Shown here: piece after piece, positions 24,277-33,599 of the stretch | How positions within the stretch are numbered: the first letter of the stretch is position 1 | Layout: every line of letters begins with the position of its first letter | Source: Lewinellaceae bacterium | Lineage (GTDB): Bacteria > Bacteroidota > Bacteroidia > Chitinophagales > Saprospiraceae | NCBI GenBank assembly: GCA_020636375.1 | Contig: JACJXZ010000016.1 | Location: forward strand, 124,001-188,000 | DNA length: 64,000 nucleotides | Direction of reading: 5' to 3' | Position numbers and translations under genes: made by a program | The notes under the pieces: generated by a model | Seen by the model: only the letters and a program-made list of their open reading frames with translations | The model's database searches: none | What the model was told of the DNA's origin: nothing

Positions 24277-26676
24277 CTAAAAATACACCCGGTACATCAG
24301 GTTGGGCAGCAGGCCGAACTGGGTGGTGTAGCCCACTCCACCTTCCGCACCGGCGTCATAGTACTCCGTCAGCCGGCCCTGGTTGCCGGTGATGTTCTCC
24401 AGGTTGAGGAACAGCTCGTGGGTGGTGGAGCGGCGCTCGATCCTGTAGCTGGCCGAAAGGGTCAGCTGGTACAGGTTGTCCAGCCTGTCTTCGTAAGCCC
24501 GGCCGTAGTCCCAGTACCGGCCATTGGCCGGGTCGACGGTCAGGTTGCCGCCGGCATCGCGAAGGAGGGGGATGATCCTTTGCCCCCCGCTCAGGAGGAA
24601 CCGGGCGTTGATGCCCAGAGTTTTATTCCGCTTTCTTCCCAGATTGGTGAATTCCCTGCCCGCTATCGCATTCGCGACGAAATTGCCGTTGAATCGGGTG
24701 TTGCGTTCCTGCCCGTCCAGGGCCTTGTATGTGGATTCGTAGATCGAGGTGTTGAACAGGAAGTAATAGCCGTCGGCAAAGAAGCGCTGCAGGGTCAGCT
24801 CCAGCCCGTAGTTGCGCCCCGTGCCTTCATTCACCAGGGCGACGTAGTCGAGCTCTGCCCCTTCGTTGATGGTGGAGAAGTAGCTGTCGGGGCTGTCCTC
24901 CACCGGCAGGTTGTAGAGGTGCTGGTAGTAGGCTTCCACCCGGGCCAGCAGGTTGGGGGTGAAGCGGTAGTCATAGCCCAGGACAAAATGGTGGGCTTTC
25001 AGCAGGCCGAGATTCAGGTTGGGCTGGGCAAAACTGCCGTCCGGCTGCTCCACGGTGGCGAAGTAGTGGTGGACGCTCTCCATAGTGCTGTGCAGGCCGT
25101 AGCCGAAGCTAAGCGCCCCCTTTGGCGTCATTTGCCAGCGGGCGGACAGGCGGGGCTCTACGGTATGTTCGCCGTTGAAGAAGATATTGTTGTTGTGCAG
25201 CCCGGCCACCATCGTCAGGGCGCTGTTCCAGCGGTGTTTCCAGCTCACGAAGGTGCGGAGGTTGCCGAGGCATTCGTCGAAGTCCAGCGCGGTTTGCAGG
25301 CCGGCGTCGGCAGCGCTTTTCCGGGCCTGGTCCGCCCGCTGGCCGAACAGGGTATACACTGCCCCGGCCTGGACGGTATTCCGGGCGTTGAATTTGCGGT
25401 GATAGGTGGTGCTGGCCCGGTAAGCGGTTTTGCGCAGCTCGCTGGCGAAGCTGGGCGTGCCCGTGCCCAGGGAGTCGGTTCTTTGCAGGACGTCGTCGTC
25501 TATGCCTTCGGAAGAATAGGAAACAGAGGATTTCAGGTAACCCTGTTCGCCCAGGGGAATGCTGTGGTTGATGCCGGTATTGAACAGGTAGGTGGCTTTG
25601 TCATAAGCTTCGAAAACCTGGCCGCTCATGATGTCGTCGCCGGGCGTATTCCAGTCTTCGAACGTCACGTCGTCGAGGGTAAAGGTGCTGTGGCCGCCCA
25701 GCCCGAAGGCGGAGAAGACGCCGTATTTTTCCGTCGGCAGGTACAATTTGAAGGCGGCATCCTGAAAGGCGGGCTTCCCTTTCACGTCGAGCAGCCCCAG
25801 GCTGTTGAGGATGGATGCGGTGGAGTAGCGGTAGTTGGCCAGGAACGAGCCGCCGGAGCCCTGCTTCAGCGGGCCTTCCAGCGTCAGTTCGGTGCCCAGC
25901 AGGCCGATGCCGGCGATGCCTTCGAACTTTTCGTTGTTGCCGTTGCGCAGGCGGATGTCGTACACGCCGGAAAGCGCATTGCCGTACCCGGCGGGAAAGG
26001 CGCCGGTGTAAAAGCCGGAGGTGGCCAACAGGTTGGCGTTCAGGGCGCTGGTGGCGCCCAGCACGGCGTTTTGGTCGGCGAAGTGGTTGGGGTTGGTGAT
26101 GGGCACGCCTTCCAGCCGCCACTGCAGGTATTTGGGGGAGTTGCCCCGCACGATGATGTCGTTGCCGCCGTCGCCGGTAGTGGTTACCCCGGCGAAGTTG
26201 GACGTGATCAGCGCTGGGTCGTTGAAGCTGGCCGCCAGGCGGTTCATCTCCTCCATAGAGATGGAACGGGCGCTGATCTGCGCCATTTCATTCAGGGGTG
26301 CCCCCCGGCTTTGAGAAGCGGTGACCACGGCCTCGGCCAGATCGGTAGCCGCCTCGGCCAGTTCCAGCTGAAGCACCGTCTCTTTGCCGGCGTTGACCAC
26401 CACATTGGCAATGGCGCGGGGCTGGTAGCCCAGGTAGGAAAGGTTCAGGCCGATACGCCCTACAGGTACATTCGGCAACCTGAACTCCCCGTCCGGGCCA
26501 GTGACGGTGCCAACCAGGGGGTCACTACCCTGGATGGTAATGTTGACGCCAGTCAGCGGCGCCTTGCTGTCGGCGTCGAGGACCGTGCCGCGCACTGTCT
26601 GAGCGGGGGTGGCAGGTTGGGCGGATAAGGGGAGCGCAAAGCAGAGCAGCGCAGCCAGCCGGCACAGGTTGCACAT
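24277..26676 (-). CDS. TonB-dependent outer-membrane receptor with CarboxypepD_reg domain
   Basis: The likely start is MCNLCRLAALLCFALPLSAQ (26676), a good signal peptide. The upstream Met at 26745 precedes non-signal-like sequence. The ~799-residue product has a carboxypeptidase-regulatory-like domain (VRGTVLDADSKAPLTGVNIT, LNLSYLGYQP), then a plug (GGNDIIVRGNSPKYLQWRLEG, NALSGVYDIRLRNG) and a 22-strand-type beta-barrel ending in NLMYRVYF with terminal Phe. It imports a ligand across the outer membrane with TonB energy. No SusD-like partner is adjacent, so a siderophore, metal or peptide ligand is as likely as a glycan. The gene is convergent with the sigma/anti-sigma pair. Confidence 0.9.
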   Translation of the reverse strand: MCNLCRLAALLCFALPLSAQPATPAQTVRGTVLDADSKAPLTGVNITIQGSDPLVGTVTGPDGEFRLPNVPVGRIGLNLSYLGYQPRAIANVVVNAGKETVLQLELAEAATDLAEAVVTASQSRGAPLNEMAQISARSISMEEMNRLAASFNDPALITSNFAGVTTTGDGGNDIIVRGNSPKYLQWRLEGVPITNPNHFADQNAVLGATSALNANLLATSGFYTGAFPAGYGNALSGVYDIRLRNGNNEKFEGIAGIGLLGTELTLEGPLKQGSGGSFLANYRYSTASILNSLGLLDVKGKPAFQDAAFKLYLPTEKYGVFSAFGLGGHSTFTLDDVTFEDWNTPGDDIMSGQVFEAYDKATYLFNTGINHSIPLGEQGYLKSSVSYSSEGIDDDVLQRTDSLGTGTPSFASELRKTAYRASTTYHRKFNARNTVQAGAVYTLFGQRADQARKSAADAGLQTALDFDECLGNLRTFVSWKHRWNSALTMVAGLHNNNIFFNGEHTVEPRLSARWQMTPKGALSFGYGLHSTMESVHHYFATVEQPDGSFAQPNLNLGLLKAHHFVLGYDYRFTPNLLARVEAYYQHLYNLPVEDSPDSYFSTINEGAELDYVALVNEGTGRNYGLELTLQRFFADGYYFLFNTSIYESTYKALDGQERNTRFNGNFVANAIAGREFTNLGRKRNKTLGINARFLLSGGQRIIPLLRDAGGNLTVDPANGRYWDYGRAYEDRLDNLYQLTLSASYRIERRSTTHELFLNLENITGNQGRLTEYYDAGAEGGVGYTTQFGLLPNLMYRVYF

Positions 26677-26841
26677 GGCCTTTATGGCCGGATGGTTGTT
26701 CCGGGCGGCAGCGCCCGCTGATGGTTCGAAAGCAAAAGGTCCCATTGGTAACGTTGTTTTTGTTACCGCAAAGGTGCAGTTGCTTCCGGCGCCTATCGTC
26801 CGCGAATGTAATTGCGGACGTTTTGGTGAAATCCTGTACGT

Positions 26842-28632
26842 TCATTTATTCGCCTTTATCCAGGCTCGCGGGGTCATGCCTTCCTTCTTTTTGAAGAAGT
26901 TGTTGAAAACAGTTTTGGAGTTGAACCCGCTTTCGTAGGCCAGGGCCAGCAGGGTGAGGTGGCTGTTGGCGGGGTCCAGCGCCTGGTGCTTGAAAGTTTC
27001 GAGGCGGTAGGAGTTGATCAGCTCGTTGAAGTTTTTGCCCGTGTGTTCATTGAGCAGCCAGGAGAGTTTGTTGGGGTGTAAATCCAGTTGTGCGGCCAGC
27101 GCCTTCAGGCTGAGGCTGGGGTCCAGAAAGAGTTGTTCTTCGTCCAGCAGGCCGAAAAGGGCGGCCAGGTATTGTTTTGCCTCCTGCTCACTCAGCAGGG
27201 CCTTGCCGGAGGAAGCATCGCCAGCGGCGACCTCATCTGCCCCATTTGGCAATGCAGACGAAGGGAAAGTGGTTTCGACGAGGCGCTGGAACCGCTCGTA
27301 GCGCTGCAGGGGCTCCAGAAATGGGATGTTCATGAAGTTGATGATGGGCCCCATCCTCCTTTTTACTCCTTCTTCCAGGATGTCCAGCGCCAGTTCGTGA
27401 TGGCCGAGGTAAACCTGCAGGAACAACTGCCAGGGGAAAAGGGTGAAATCGGCGCCTTGCCGCACCCGGGAGGGAATAGCGCTCAGGTCGATGTTTATTT
27501 TTTCATCCGGATGCATCAGTTGGTACAGGGCCCGGCATTCCTCCGGTCGCTCGGCCTGCGGGTGGTTGCGCAAAAAGCGGTCCAGTTTTTCGTAATCCTT
27601 CAGCAGGATATAGCAGGCCAGGCTCATCTCAATGGCGAAGCCGAAATTCGGGTCTACCTTCAATGCCGCTTCCATGCTTTCCAATGCCTTCGGGTACTCC
27701 CGGGAGAGGTAGTGAATGACGCCTTTGGTATAATAATGATTGGGAGAAAGGGGGTTGAGGGTGAGAATGCGGCGGGTATGGGCCATGGCCTTTTCAAAAT
27801 CGCCGATGGCGGTGTAGAGCTCCGCCAGGCCTTCCTCGGCTTCCGTGAAGAAGGGGTTGAGCGCCAGAGCCTTGTTGTAAAACCGGTGTCCGCTTTTGAA
27901 ATCCCACTTCGACCAAAAACTGAGGGTTGCCCGGGCGAACCACCCCAGGTACGACTGGCCATCAATCCGGAAGCCTTCCTTCAGGTATTTTTCCGCCTTT
28001 TGCCTATAGGCTTCGTCGCCCCTCCAGGAGGCGCGCATGGCATAGCTGTACCCGATGCCGAAATACGGAAGGGCAAAAGTGGGGTCTTGCGCTATACTTT
28101 GCTCGTAATACCGAATCCCTTTCTCGATGCCGTCGGCATCCCATTTCAGGTGGTGGTAGCGGCCTTTCAGGTAGAGGTTGTAGGCCTCCACATTTTGGGT
28201 CGGCGCTTCAATGAGGTGTTCCCGGATCTCGAGGTGCCCGAAATTTTCCCGGATCTGATCCGCGATCAGCAGGCTGATCTCGTCCTGGACGGCAAAGATG
28301 TCTTTTAGCTCCCGGTCGAAGTTTTCGGACCACAGATGGAAGCCGTCGCTGGCCTGTATCAATTGGGCAGTGATGCGGATGTTGTTCTTTGCTTTCCGGA
28401 CGCTCCCCTCCAGCACCGTAGCTACGCCCAGTTGCCGGCCGATGGCCCGCACGTCGACATGCCGGTTCTTAAAAGCGAAAGAAGAAGTCCGGGACGTGAC
28501 TTTCAGCCCCGGCACCCGGGTAAGCGCATTGATGATCTCCTCGGTGATGCCGTCGCTGAAGTACTCGTTCTCCGGGTCGGCGCTCATATTCACAAAGGGG
28601 AGTACGGCGATGGACTTATCTGAAGTTGTCAT
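26842..28632 (-). CDS. TolB/FlgO-like + TPR + AraC-type helix-turn-helix protein
   Basis: The start MTTSDKSIAVLPFVNMS is chosen because the preceding codons overlap the DUF4256 gene end. Residues ~5-125 form a TolB-N/FlgO-like domain (DGITEEIINALTRVPG, VATVLEGSVRKAKNNIRITA), typical of adenylate-cyclase-like and regulatory TPR proteins. Residues ~135-430 contain TPRs (AEEGLAELYTAIGDFEKA, NPLSPNHYYTKGVIHYL). Residues ~500-597 form an AraC HTH pair (LSLKALAAQLDLHPNKLSWLL, LLALAYESGFNSKTVFNNF). It should be a cytoplasmic DNA-binding regulator. The target is unknown; the adjacent TonB receptor, 166 bp downstream on the same strand, is a candidate. Confidence 0.85.
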   Translation of the reverse strand: MTTSDKSIAVLPFVNMSADPENEYFSDGITEEIINALTRVPGLKVTSRTSSFAFKNRHVDVRAIGRQLGVATVLEGSVRKAKNNIRITAQLIQASDGFHLWSENFDRELKDIFAVQDEISLLIADQIRENFGHLEIREHLIEAPTQNVEAYNLYLKGRYHHLKWDADGIEKGIRYYEQSIAQDPTFALPYFGIGYSYAMRASWRGDEAYRQKAEKYLKEGFRIDGQSYLGWFARATLSFWSKWDFKSGHRFYNKALALNPFFTEAEEGLAELYTAIGDFEKAMAHTRRILTLNPLSPNHYYTKGVIHYLSREYPKALESMEAALKVDPNFGFAIEMSLACYILLKDYEKLDRFLRNHPQAERPEECRALYQLMHPDEKINIDLSAIPSRVRQGADFTLFPWQLFLQVYLGHHELALDILEEGVKRRMGPIINFMNIPFLEPLQRYERFQRLVETTFPSSALPNGADEVAAGDASSGKALLSEQEAKQYLAALFGLLDEEQLFLDPSLSLKALAAQLDLHPNKLSWLLNEHTGKNFNELINSYRLETFKHQALDPANSHLTLLALAYESGFNSKTVFNNFFKKKEGMTPRAWIKANK

Positions 28633-28655
28633 CATTTGAATTTGCTGTCCCGAAT

Positions 28656-29219
28656 TCACACCCTCACCGCCCCGCGGAACCCCCGGGCGGCGTAGTAAGA
28701 CTGCGCGCCGTTGTGATACACGAATACATGGCCGTAGCGGAAATCCCCGAAGATGGCGCCGCCGAGCTTTCTGATATCCGCCGGCGTTTTCAGCCAGCTC
28801 GACGTTTTTGTGTCGAACGTTCCCAGTTTCTGCAGCTCCCGGTACTGTTCTTCTGTCAGGATCTCGATGCCCATGGCGGCAGCCATATCCACGGCGTTGT
28901 TTTCCGGTTTATTTTCTTTCCTGGATTCCTGCCCTTCCCAGTCGTAACAGACGCTTCGGCGGCCCCTGGGGCTTTCGGCCGAACAATCATAAAAGAAGTA
29001 TTCGCCCGTCTTTTCATCCTGGCCGACAACATCCGGCTCGCCGCCGGTCCTTTCCATTTCGTGGAGCGGCCACAGTTTTTCGGGGTTGGCTTCCAGCCTG
29101 GCCTGTACTTCAGCCCAGCCGAGGCCTTTATGGCGGCGGCTGTTTTGCCCGAAACGGGTTTTCAAAACCCGGATCAGTTCTTCCTGTTGTGCTGATGGCA
29201 ATTGCTTTTTATTTGTCAT
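28656..29219 (-). CDS. DUF4256 domain protein
   Basis: The ~187-residue product begins MTNKKQLPSAQQEELIRVL and matches the DUF4256 family: LGWAEVQARLEANPEKLWPL, GGEPDVVGQDEKTGEYFFYDC, GRRSVCYDWEGQ, and a C-terminal LGGAIFGDFRYGHVFVYHNG. Length is usual for the family and no signal or membrane segment is seen, so it is cytoplasmic. The molecular function of DUF4256 is not known. It lies between the regulator and the membrane protein on the same strand with short gaps and could be co-transcribed with them. Confidence 0.85.
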   Translation of the reverse strand: MTNKKQLPSAQQEELIRVLKTRFGQNSRRHKGLGWAEVQARLEANPEKLWPLHEMERTGGEPDVVGQDEKTGEYFFYDCSAESPRGRRSVCYDWEGQESRKENKPENNAVDMAAAMGIEILTEEQYRELQKLGTFDTKTSSWLKTPADIRKLGGAIFGDFRYGHVFVYHNGAQSYYAARGFRGAVRV

Positions 29220-29252
29220 TACAATGTTTTTTGACACGGCTTCTTCGCAAGG

Positions 29253-30929
29253 CTACCTTCCCTCCCGGGCCTCTTTGGCGGGAAGCGCCTTCCACGTTCC
29301 GGCGGATTGATAGAGGAACACGGCGCCCTCCGGTATGCTGTCCAGTTCCAGCAAATAGAACTTTCCATGGCTGACAACCTTATAGGATCCTGCTTCGTAC
29401 CCCCCTCCCATGCCGATGCCTCTGCGCCACCACCAGTTGCCCCATTGGTTGAATTCCACTTTCAACTGCCGGGGTGCTTCGATGCTGACGCTGACATCGT
29501 CGGCCGGATACGCCAGGTTATACTGGGCCACTTCGTAGATTTCGCCTGCATACGGTTTGCGCTGAATATACTGAAGCGCGTCCCGGAAAGCATGGCCCTG
29601 CCCGGAAAAGTCGCGGAACAGGACGGCACCCTGCAGGTTGTCGGGGAGGTTGAGCAGGTACACTGCGGGCGCGCCATACCATTGAAAGCCCTCCAAAAGG
29701 CTGTAGTAGATGGCCGTGGATTGTTTCCAGTACTGGTTGGTGCGCCAGAGGAAAAGGGCTGACAGCCCGATAAAGCCGGCGGCCAGCAGCAGGTACAGCC
29801 GGCGGGGCAGCAGGGAGAGCAGGGCGGACAACCCCAGGAAGAAAAAGGCGGAGGCCAGGTAACCGTAGCGGTCGTTCTCGATGTGCAGCAGATAGTTGAA
29901 GTACAGGTTGATCGCCGGCGCCAGGGCAAAGAGGAAGAATAGCAGGAACAGCAGGCCTGCCCTCCCTTCGCCTTTCCAGCGGCGGAAGCGGAAGAAGGCA
30001 AATATCAGCCCCCCGGCAACAAGCAGGGCAAGCGGATACAGCAGAGCCGGCGCTTTTAACTGCAATGCAAGCCCTTCCTTCCAGGGATGTGGCCAGTACC
30101 GGCTGAAGGCCAGGAACTTGAACCCGTAAAGGAAATAGTTGGACAGCACGTCGCCGAGCCGGAACTTCAGGTGCACCGCCGCGCCGTAATGGCCGACCCA
30201 GGCGCCCAGGAGGAGGCGGTTGAGCACAAAATAGCCGAGCAGCATGCCGAACTGTGGGAGGCATAGCCGGCGCAACGCCCGGGAACGCCCCCCTTCGATG
30301 GCCTCTTCTTTCGGAAAGGTAAGCGCCAGGGCCAGGCAGGCCAGGGGAACCGCCAGGGCGAGCTCAAAGGTGAACAACGCCAGCACAAAGAGCAAATGGG
30401 CCGCCAGAAGCTGGCGCGGGCGGCCTTCCTTCATCCAACCCGAAGCCTGGATCAAAACACCCAGAATCAGAGAAGAGGATAACAGAAAATTGAAACAGAC
30501 CCGCCACGTCACCACTTCCGACTGATACGGCGACAGGAGAAAAAAAACAGCGCCTGCAAATGCCGCCAGATGGGGCGCGCGGGCTCTGTAGGCGTTCAGG
30601 GCGGCGGCACCAAAACGATAGAGCAACGCGCCGTTCAGCGCATGCATCGCCGTGAATACGAGATACCAGGGCAGGGGATTGGCCCCAAAGGCTTTATAGA
30701 AAAGGAAAAAAAAGGCATTGAGCACCGGCTGAAGGGCAGGGAAGCCGAAACTGTTCAGTATGCCGGCGGCGCCGCTGCCTTCCAGCCGCCACAACAACCC
30801 CGTGAAATCGGTTACAAAACCGGCGTTCCAGGTGGGAAAGTAAAATACCTGCACCAGGGCGAAAAAAAACAGGAAAGCCGGTAGTACTTTAGTTGGCATC
30901 ATGGTGGCATGGTTCTGTAGCCGCATCAT
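29253..30929 (-). CDS. Polytopic membrane protein, GT-C-like
   Basis: The 558-residue protein has about 10-12 hydrophobic segments between residues ~15 and ~400 (LPAFLFFFALVQVFYFP, LAAFAGAVFFLLSPYQS, YLLLAAGFIGLSALFLW). A soluble C-terminal part of ~150 residues follows (LEGFQWYGAPAVYLLNLPDN, LKVEFNQWGNWWWRRGIG). The first loop has acidic and aromatic residues, as in GT-C-type lipid-linked sugar transferases, but no diagnostic motif lets me assign a substrate. The start may be the second Met cluster (MMPTKVLPAF, ~30902-30899). Likely role: envelope glycan transfer or an unrelated transporter; uncertain. Confidence 0.65.
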   Translation of the reverse strand: MMRLQNHATMMPTKVLPAFLFFFALVQVFYFPTWNAGFVTDFTGLLWRLEGSGAAGILNSFGFPALQPVLNAFFFLFYKAFGANPLPWYLVFTAMHALNGALLYRFGAAALNAYRARAPHLAAFAGAVFFLLSPYQSEVVTWRVCFNFLLSSSLILGVLIQASGWMKEGRPRQLLAAHLLFVLALFTFELALAVPLACLALALTFPKEEAIEGGRSRALRRLCLPQFGMLLGYFVLNRLLLGAWVGHYGAAVHLKFRLGDVLSNYFLYGFKFLAFSRYWPHPWKEGLALQLKAPALLYPLALLVAGGLIFAFFRFRRWKGEGRAGLLFLLFFLFALAPAINLYFNYLLHIENDRYGYLASAFFFLGLSALLSLLPRRLYLLLAAGFIGLSALFLWRTNQYWKQSTAIYYSLLEGFQWYGAPAVYLLNLPDNLQGAVLFRDFSGQGHAFRDALQYIQRKPYAGEIYEVAQYNLAYPADDVSVSIEAPRQLKVEFNQWGNWWWRRGIGMGGGYEAGSYKVVSHGKFYLLELDSIPEGAVFLYQSAGTWKALPAKEAREGR

Positions 30930-30968
30930 TTCCTGATTGCCGATCCGTAAACCCGTGAAACAGTCCTT

Positions 30969-32243
30969 TTAAGGTCTCGGAGCGGGCCATCCGTTTCTTG
31001 CATTTTCCAGTATAGGTTCATTGGTATAGCCTACTTTTCCGGTTTCATTGGCAAATTTTTGAACGATGATGCCCTGCCACTGCTTTCCACAATCATTGTG
31101 CAGGCGGGCGCCGTCGAGGAGGAGCGTGCCGCCCGGCTGTACGGTGATGGCGCCGTCCGGAGGAATGGAAACCCGGCACCGGATGGTGAGCTGCCCGCCG
31201 GGAGCGATGGTCAGGTGCCCTTCGAGGTCGCGGGCGCCGTTCCATTCCACTGTATCCCGGATGACGATCTCCATGCTGTCCTTGAGTTCGCACCAGGTGG
31301 GCAGGAGGAAGTTGCGGGCCCGGTTTCTCTCCTGAGCCATTCGCTTCTGCACTCTGCCGACCTGGCAGGGCGTCCAGGCGTGCTGCACGGCAGCGTAATC
31401 CATCACGTTGTTGGATGTCATGGTATCGCACCGGGCGGATTGCCCCCGGGAAAAGCATTCTTTGTTGTGCAGGGGGGTATCGTCACATCCGTCGTTCACC
31501 CAGGCGTGAGACAGTCCGTAGATGTGGCCCACTTCGTGGTTGAAAACGCCCCGGAAGTTCCAGTAGTCGCCGTGTTCTTTGACGTTGGTATAGATGCCCG
31601 ATATTTTGATGGCGTTGCCCAGGGCCACGCCAACGCCGTAGGCGCCGTAAGTGGGAGAGGCCACGCTGTCCGGATGGTGGGGCATGATGAATATGTTGAG
31701 TACCGAATCCAGCTGCACGCCGTATTTGTCGAAGACTTCCCGGCGGTACAAATTGCGGTTTTTCCCCTTATGGACATAGTAGGTGAGTTCCGGATCGTAG
31801 TGGAAATAGATGCCTTCGTCACCCGGGATATCGGGGTCGGGCGTGAGCACACACCGGTAATTGGTGGGGTAGACCGGCGTGTCGTTGCCGTTGGGCAGCC
31901 ACATTTTCCGGTTCTTGATCAGGTCGTAGTTCACGGCGTGCAGCAGGCCCTTGGTGAAATCGATGGCCCGGCGCCCGTGGAGCTGATAGGCGGTATCGGG
32001 CGTATTCATCCAATGGACGTTCACGCGGACGTGCCGAAGCGGGGTATGGTCCAGGTGGTTGGTGTCCGGCAGATAGGATGCCCATTCATTGCAAGGGTCT
32101 TTACGGCCTCTCCGCACCTGCCAGATGGGATCTTCTTTGGGGATGACGGACACGTCCTCCCGCGTCACGAACCGGCTCTGCAAAACCGGTAGGCAGGCGC
32201 TGGCAGCCAGGGCGGCGAGCAGGGCGATAAAGATTTTTTTCAT
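30969..32243 (-). CDS. M43-like zinc metalloprotease, lipoprotein
   Basis: The start MKKIFIALLAALAASAC gives a type II signal peptide with the acylated Cys at residue 17. The catalytic signature HEVGHIYGLSHAW is the HExxHxxGxxH zinc site of M43 (pappalysin-like) enzymes. Downstream NNVMDYA is consistent with the Met-turn. The C-terminal ~100 residues (LEGHLTIAPGGQLTIRCRVS, LLLDGARLHNDCGKQWQGI) form the parallel-beta-like segment that usually precedes a T9SS sorting domain in such proteins, but here the protein ends without one. It is therefore probably surface- or periplasm-anchored by its lipid rather than secreted by T9SS, or it is 3'-truncated. Substrate unknown. Confidence 0.82.
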   Translation of the reverse strand: MKKIFIALLAALAASACLPVLQSRFVTREDVSVIPKEDPIWQVRRGRKDPCNEWASYLPDTNHLDHTPLRHVRVNVHWMNTPDTAYQLHGRRAIDFTKGLLHAVNYDLIKNRKMWLPNGNDTPVYPTNYRCVLTPDPDIPGDEGIYFHYDPELTYYVHKGKNRNLYRREVFDKYGVQLDSVLNIFIMPHHPDSVASPTYGAYGVGVALGNAIKISGIYTNVKEHGDYWNFRGVFNHEVGHIYGLSHAWVNDGCDDTPLHNKECFSRGQSARCDTMTSNNVMDYAAVQHAWTPCQVGRVQKRMAQERNRARNFLLPTWCELKDSMEIVIRDTVEWNGARDLEGHLTIAPGGQLTIRCRVSIPPDGAITVQPGGTLLLDGARLHNDCGKQWQGIIVQKFANETGKVGYTNEPILENARNGWPAPRP

Positions 32244-32549
32244 AGCTGTTTGCATGCATAGTAGTTCGGTACGCCGGTAAAATAAGGAATTAACGGGAAT
32301 TCTCTGGCAGAGGCACTCCCTATTCCGGAGACTTTGCGTAGCCCGGTAATTTCTGGTTTTTACTGTTTGAAAGACGCCTAATACTCCGCCTGTTTTTTTA
32401 TTTACTCAGATGAAAATTTCTTTAAAGCAATTTTATCTTCACAAAAGAAATTTCAGCTACCGGACAGAGGTGGTCAAGACGAGACGGTCATACCTGTCGG
32501 ACAGTGTGGCCTCTAAGTATAAATTCACTCTTAAACTTCTCCTGCGCAA
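32244..32549. other. ~300-bp stretch without a confident gene
   Basis: AT-rich, with one short plus-strand frame (32410-32583, 57 residues starting MKISLKQFYLHKRNFSYRTE). It overlaps the next gene antisense and has no recognisable family. I leave it uncalled. Confidence 0.4.
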
Positions 32550-32942
32550 TCAATACGGCTGCTCGTTCAGCGGGCTGACCTGATACTGCCATTCCAGAAA
32601 AGCGCGATACTGATATTTGTCGAGGATAGATTCCAGTTGGCGGGCCCAGCGATCCCAGGCGGCGAGCAGAGCGGTATGGCGGGCGACAAGGGCAGTGTTT
32701 TCCAGGATGGCCTGCCGTTCTTTCCAAAACGCCCGGTTGGCCTTGCGGATGGCCCTGAATTGTTCGGCGCTCAGGCGCAAAGTGGATTCCATGGCCTGGT
32801 TGAGCTGCTCCAGGCCGTTGTGGAGCGTTGGTTTTTCCGTTTCACGGGGCTTTGGTTCCATGATCTTTTGGCCGCTTGTGTTTGCAGATAGGGTGGTGGA
32901 GGCGAAGAAAAGCCCCAGCAGAAGATAGATTGTTTTGCTCAT
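32550..32942 (-). CDS. Small secreted helical hypothetical protein
   Basis: From MSKTIYLLLGLFFASTTLSA (start at 32942) the ~130-residue product has a signal peptide. Its mature part is highly helical and charged: LEQLNQAMESTLRLSAEQFR, AIRKANRAFWKERQAILENT, WARQLESILDKYQYRAFLEW. This layout resembles small periplasmic Spy/CpxP-like or DUF-type helical proteins of Bacteroidota, without a decisive motif. The longer upstream frame reads through the ACACAGAGAT microsatellite and is not coding. Function is unknown. Confidence 0.65.
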   Translation of the reverse strand: MSKTIYLLLGLFFASTTLSANTSGQKIMEPKPRETEKPTLHNGLEQLNQAMESTLRLSAEQFRAIRKANRAFWKERQAILENTALVARHTALLAAWDRWARQLESILDKYQYRAFLEWQYQVSPLNEQPY

Positions 32943-33035
32943 GATCTTGGGTTTTCTATAATAGACCGCCGGAACGGGAAATTGTACTAATGGGGAAGGG
33001 GGGATTAACATAGATTTAACGGGGGGCAGAGGTGG

Positions 33036-33145
33036 TACACACAGAGATACACAGAGATACACAGAGATACACAGAGATACACAGAGATACACAGAGATAC
33101 ACAGAGAGATACAGAGAGATACAGAGAGATACACAGAGATACACA
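33036..33145. repeat. ACACAGAGAT tandem decamer array
   Basis: About ten copies of a 10-bp unit (ACACAGAGAT), with some units shortened to ACAGAGAG. It is followed by degenerate inverted relatives (TCTCTGTGCC, CTCTGTGCATC) to ~33200. It lies between the small secreted gene and the GxxExxY gene. Confidence 0.9.
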
Positions 33146-33224
33146 GAGTTTAATTTTTCTCCGTGCATCTCTGTGCCATACTCCTCTGTGCATCTTCGTG
33201 TAATACTCCCTTGCACTTTTACCT

Positions 33225-33599
33225 TTAAATAATGAACCGTTTCAGCCCCTGTTTCAACATTTCCACATTAAAATTCATCAACAAGCCAAGAGGAAAGTTG
33301 CCAAACCTCAGATAAGTCAGTACCTGAGCAGTGTGTACATTAGTCAACCTCTCAACGGCTTTGAGCTCAATGACCACAAGTCCGTTCACCAGCATGTCTA
33401 CCCGATAGCCGTATTCCAGTTCAATCTCTTTGTATACAATAGGCAAGGGTTTCTGGCGCTCGACTTTGAAGCCCGCCTCCCGAAGTTCGTAGGCCAGACA
33501 TTCCTCGTAAGCAGATTCCAGCAGGCCCGGCCCCAGGATTCTGTGAACAGAGATAGCTTTGCCGATGATGATCCCGGATAATTCATTGACGTCATTCAT
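33225..33599 (-). CDS. GxxExxY protein (PD-(D/E)XK-like)
   Basis: The 124-residue product carries the namesake motif in LGPGLLESAYEECLAYEL (Gly, Glu and Tyr at the family spacing). It continues RQKPLPIVYKEIELEYGYR, VDMLVNGLVVIELKAVE, with the Asp and Glu-x-Lys residues of a PD-(D/E)XK-type fold, and ends NFNVEMLKQGLKRFII. It is complete for the family. The biological role of GxxExxY proteins is unsettled; a nuclease-like or nucleic-acid-related function is inferred from the fold. It is monocistronic, between the microsatellite and the GH3 gene. Confidence 0.85.
   Translation of the reverse strand: MNDVNELSGIIIGKAISVHRILGPGLLESAYEECLAYELREAGFKVERQKPLPIVYKEIELEYGYRVDMLVNGLVVIELKAVERLTNVHTAQVLTYLRFGNFPLGLLMNFNVEMLKQGLKRFII

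Noticed and set aside
24418..26628. 736-residue open frame antisense to the TonB receptor
   Set aside because: The receptor's full domain plan is on the other strand. The antisense product has no family-like motifs and is Val/Gly/Ala-biased, as expected for a high-GC shadow frame.
28087..28623. Plus-strand frames opposite the TolB/TPR/AraC gene
   Set aside because: They mirror conserved minus-strand domains and have no independent start context or motif.
32410..32583. 57-residue plus-strand ORF (MKISLKQFYLHKRNF...)
   Set aside because: Overlaps the 3' end of the small secreted gene antisense, with no family resemblance or ribosome-site evidence.
33036..33145. Possible CRISPR array
   Set aside because: The repeat unit is only 10 bp with no spacers; it is a simple tandem array with no cas genes nearby.
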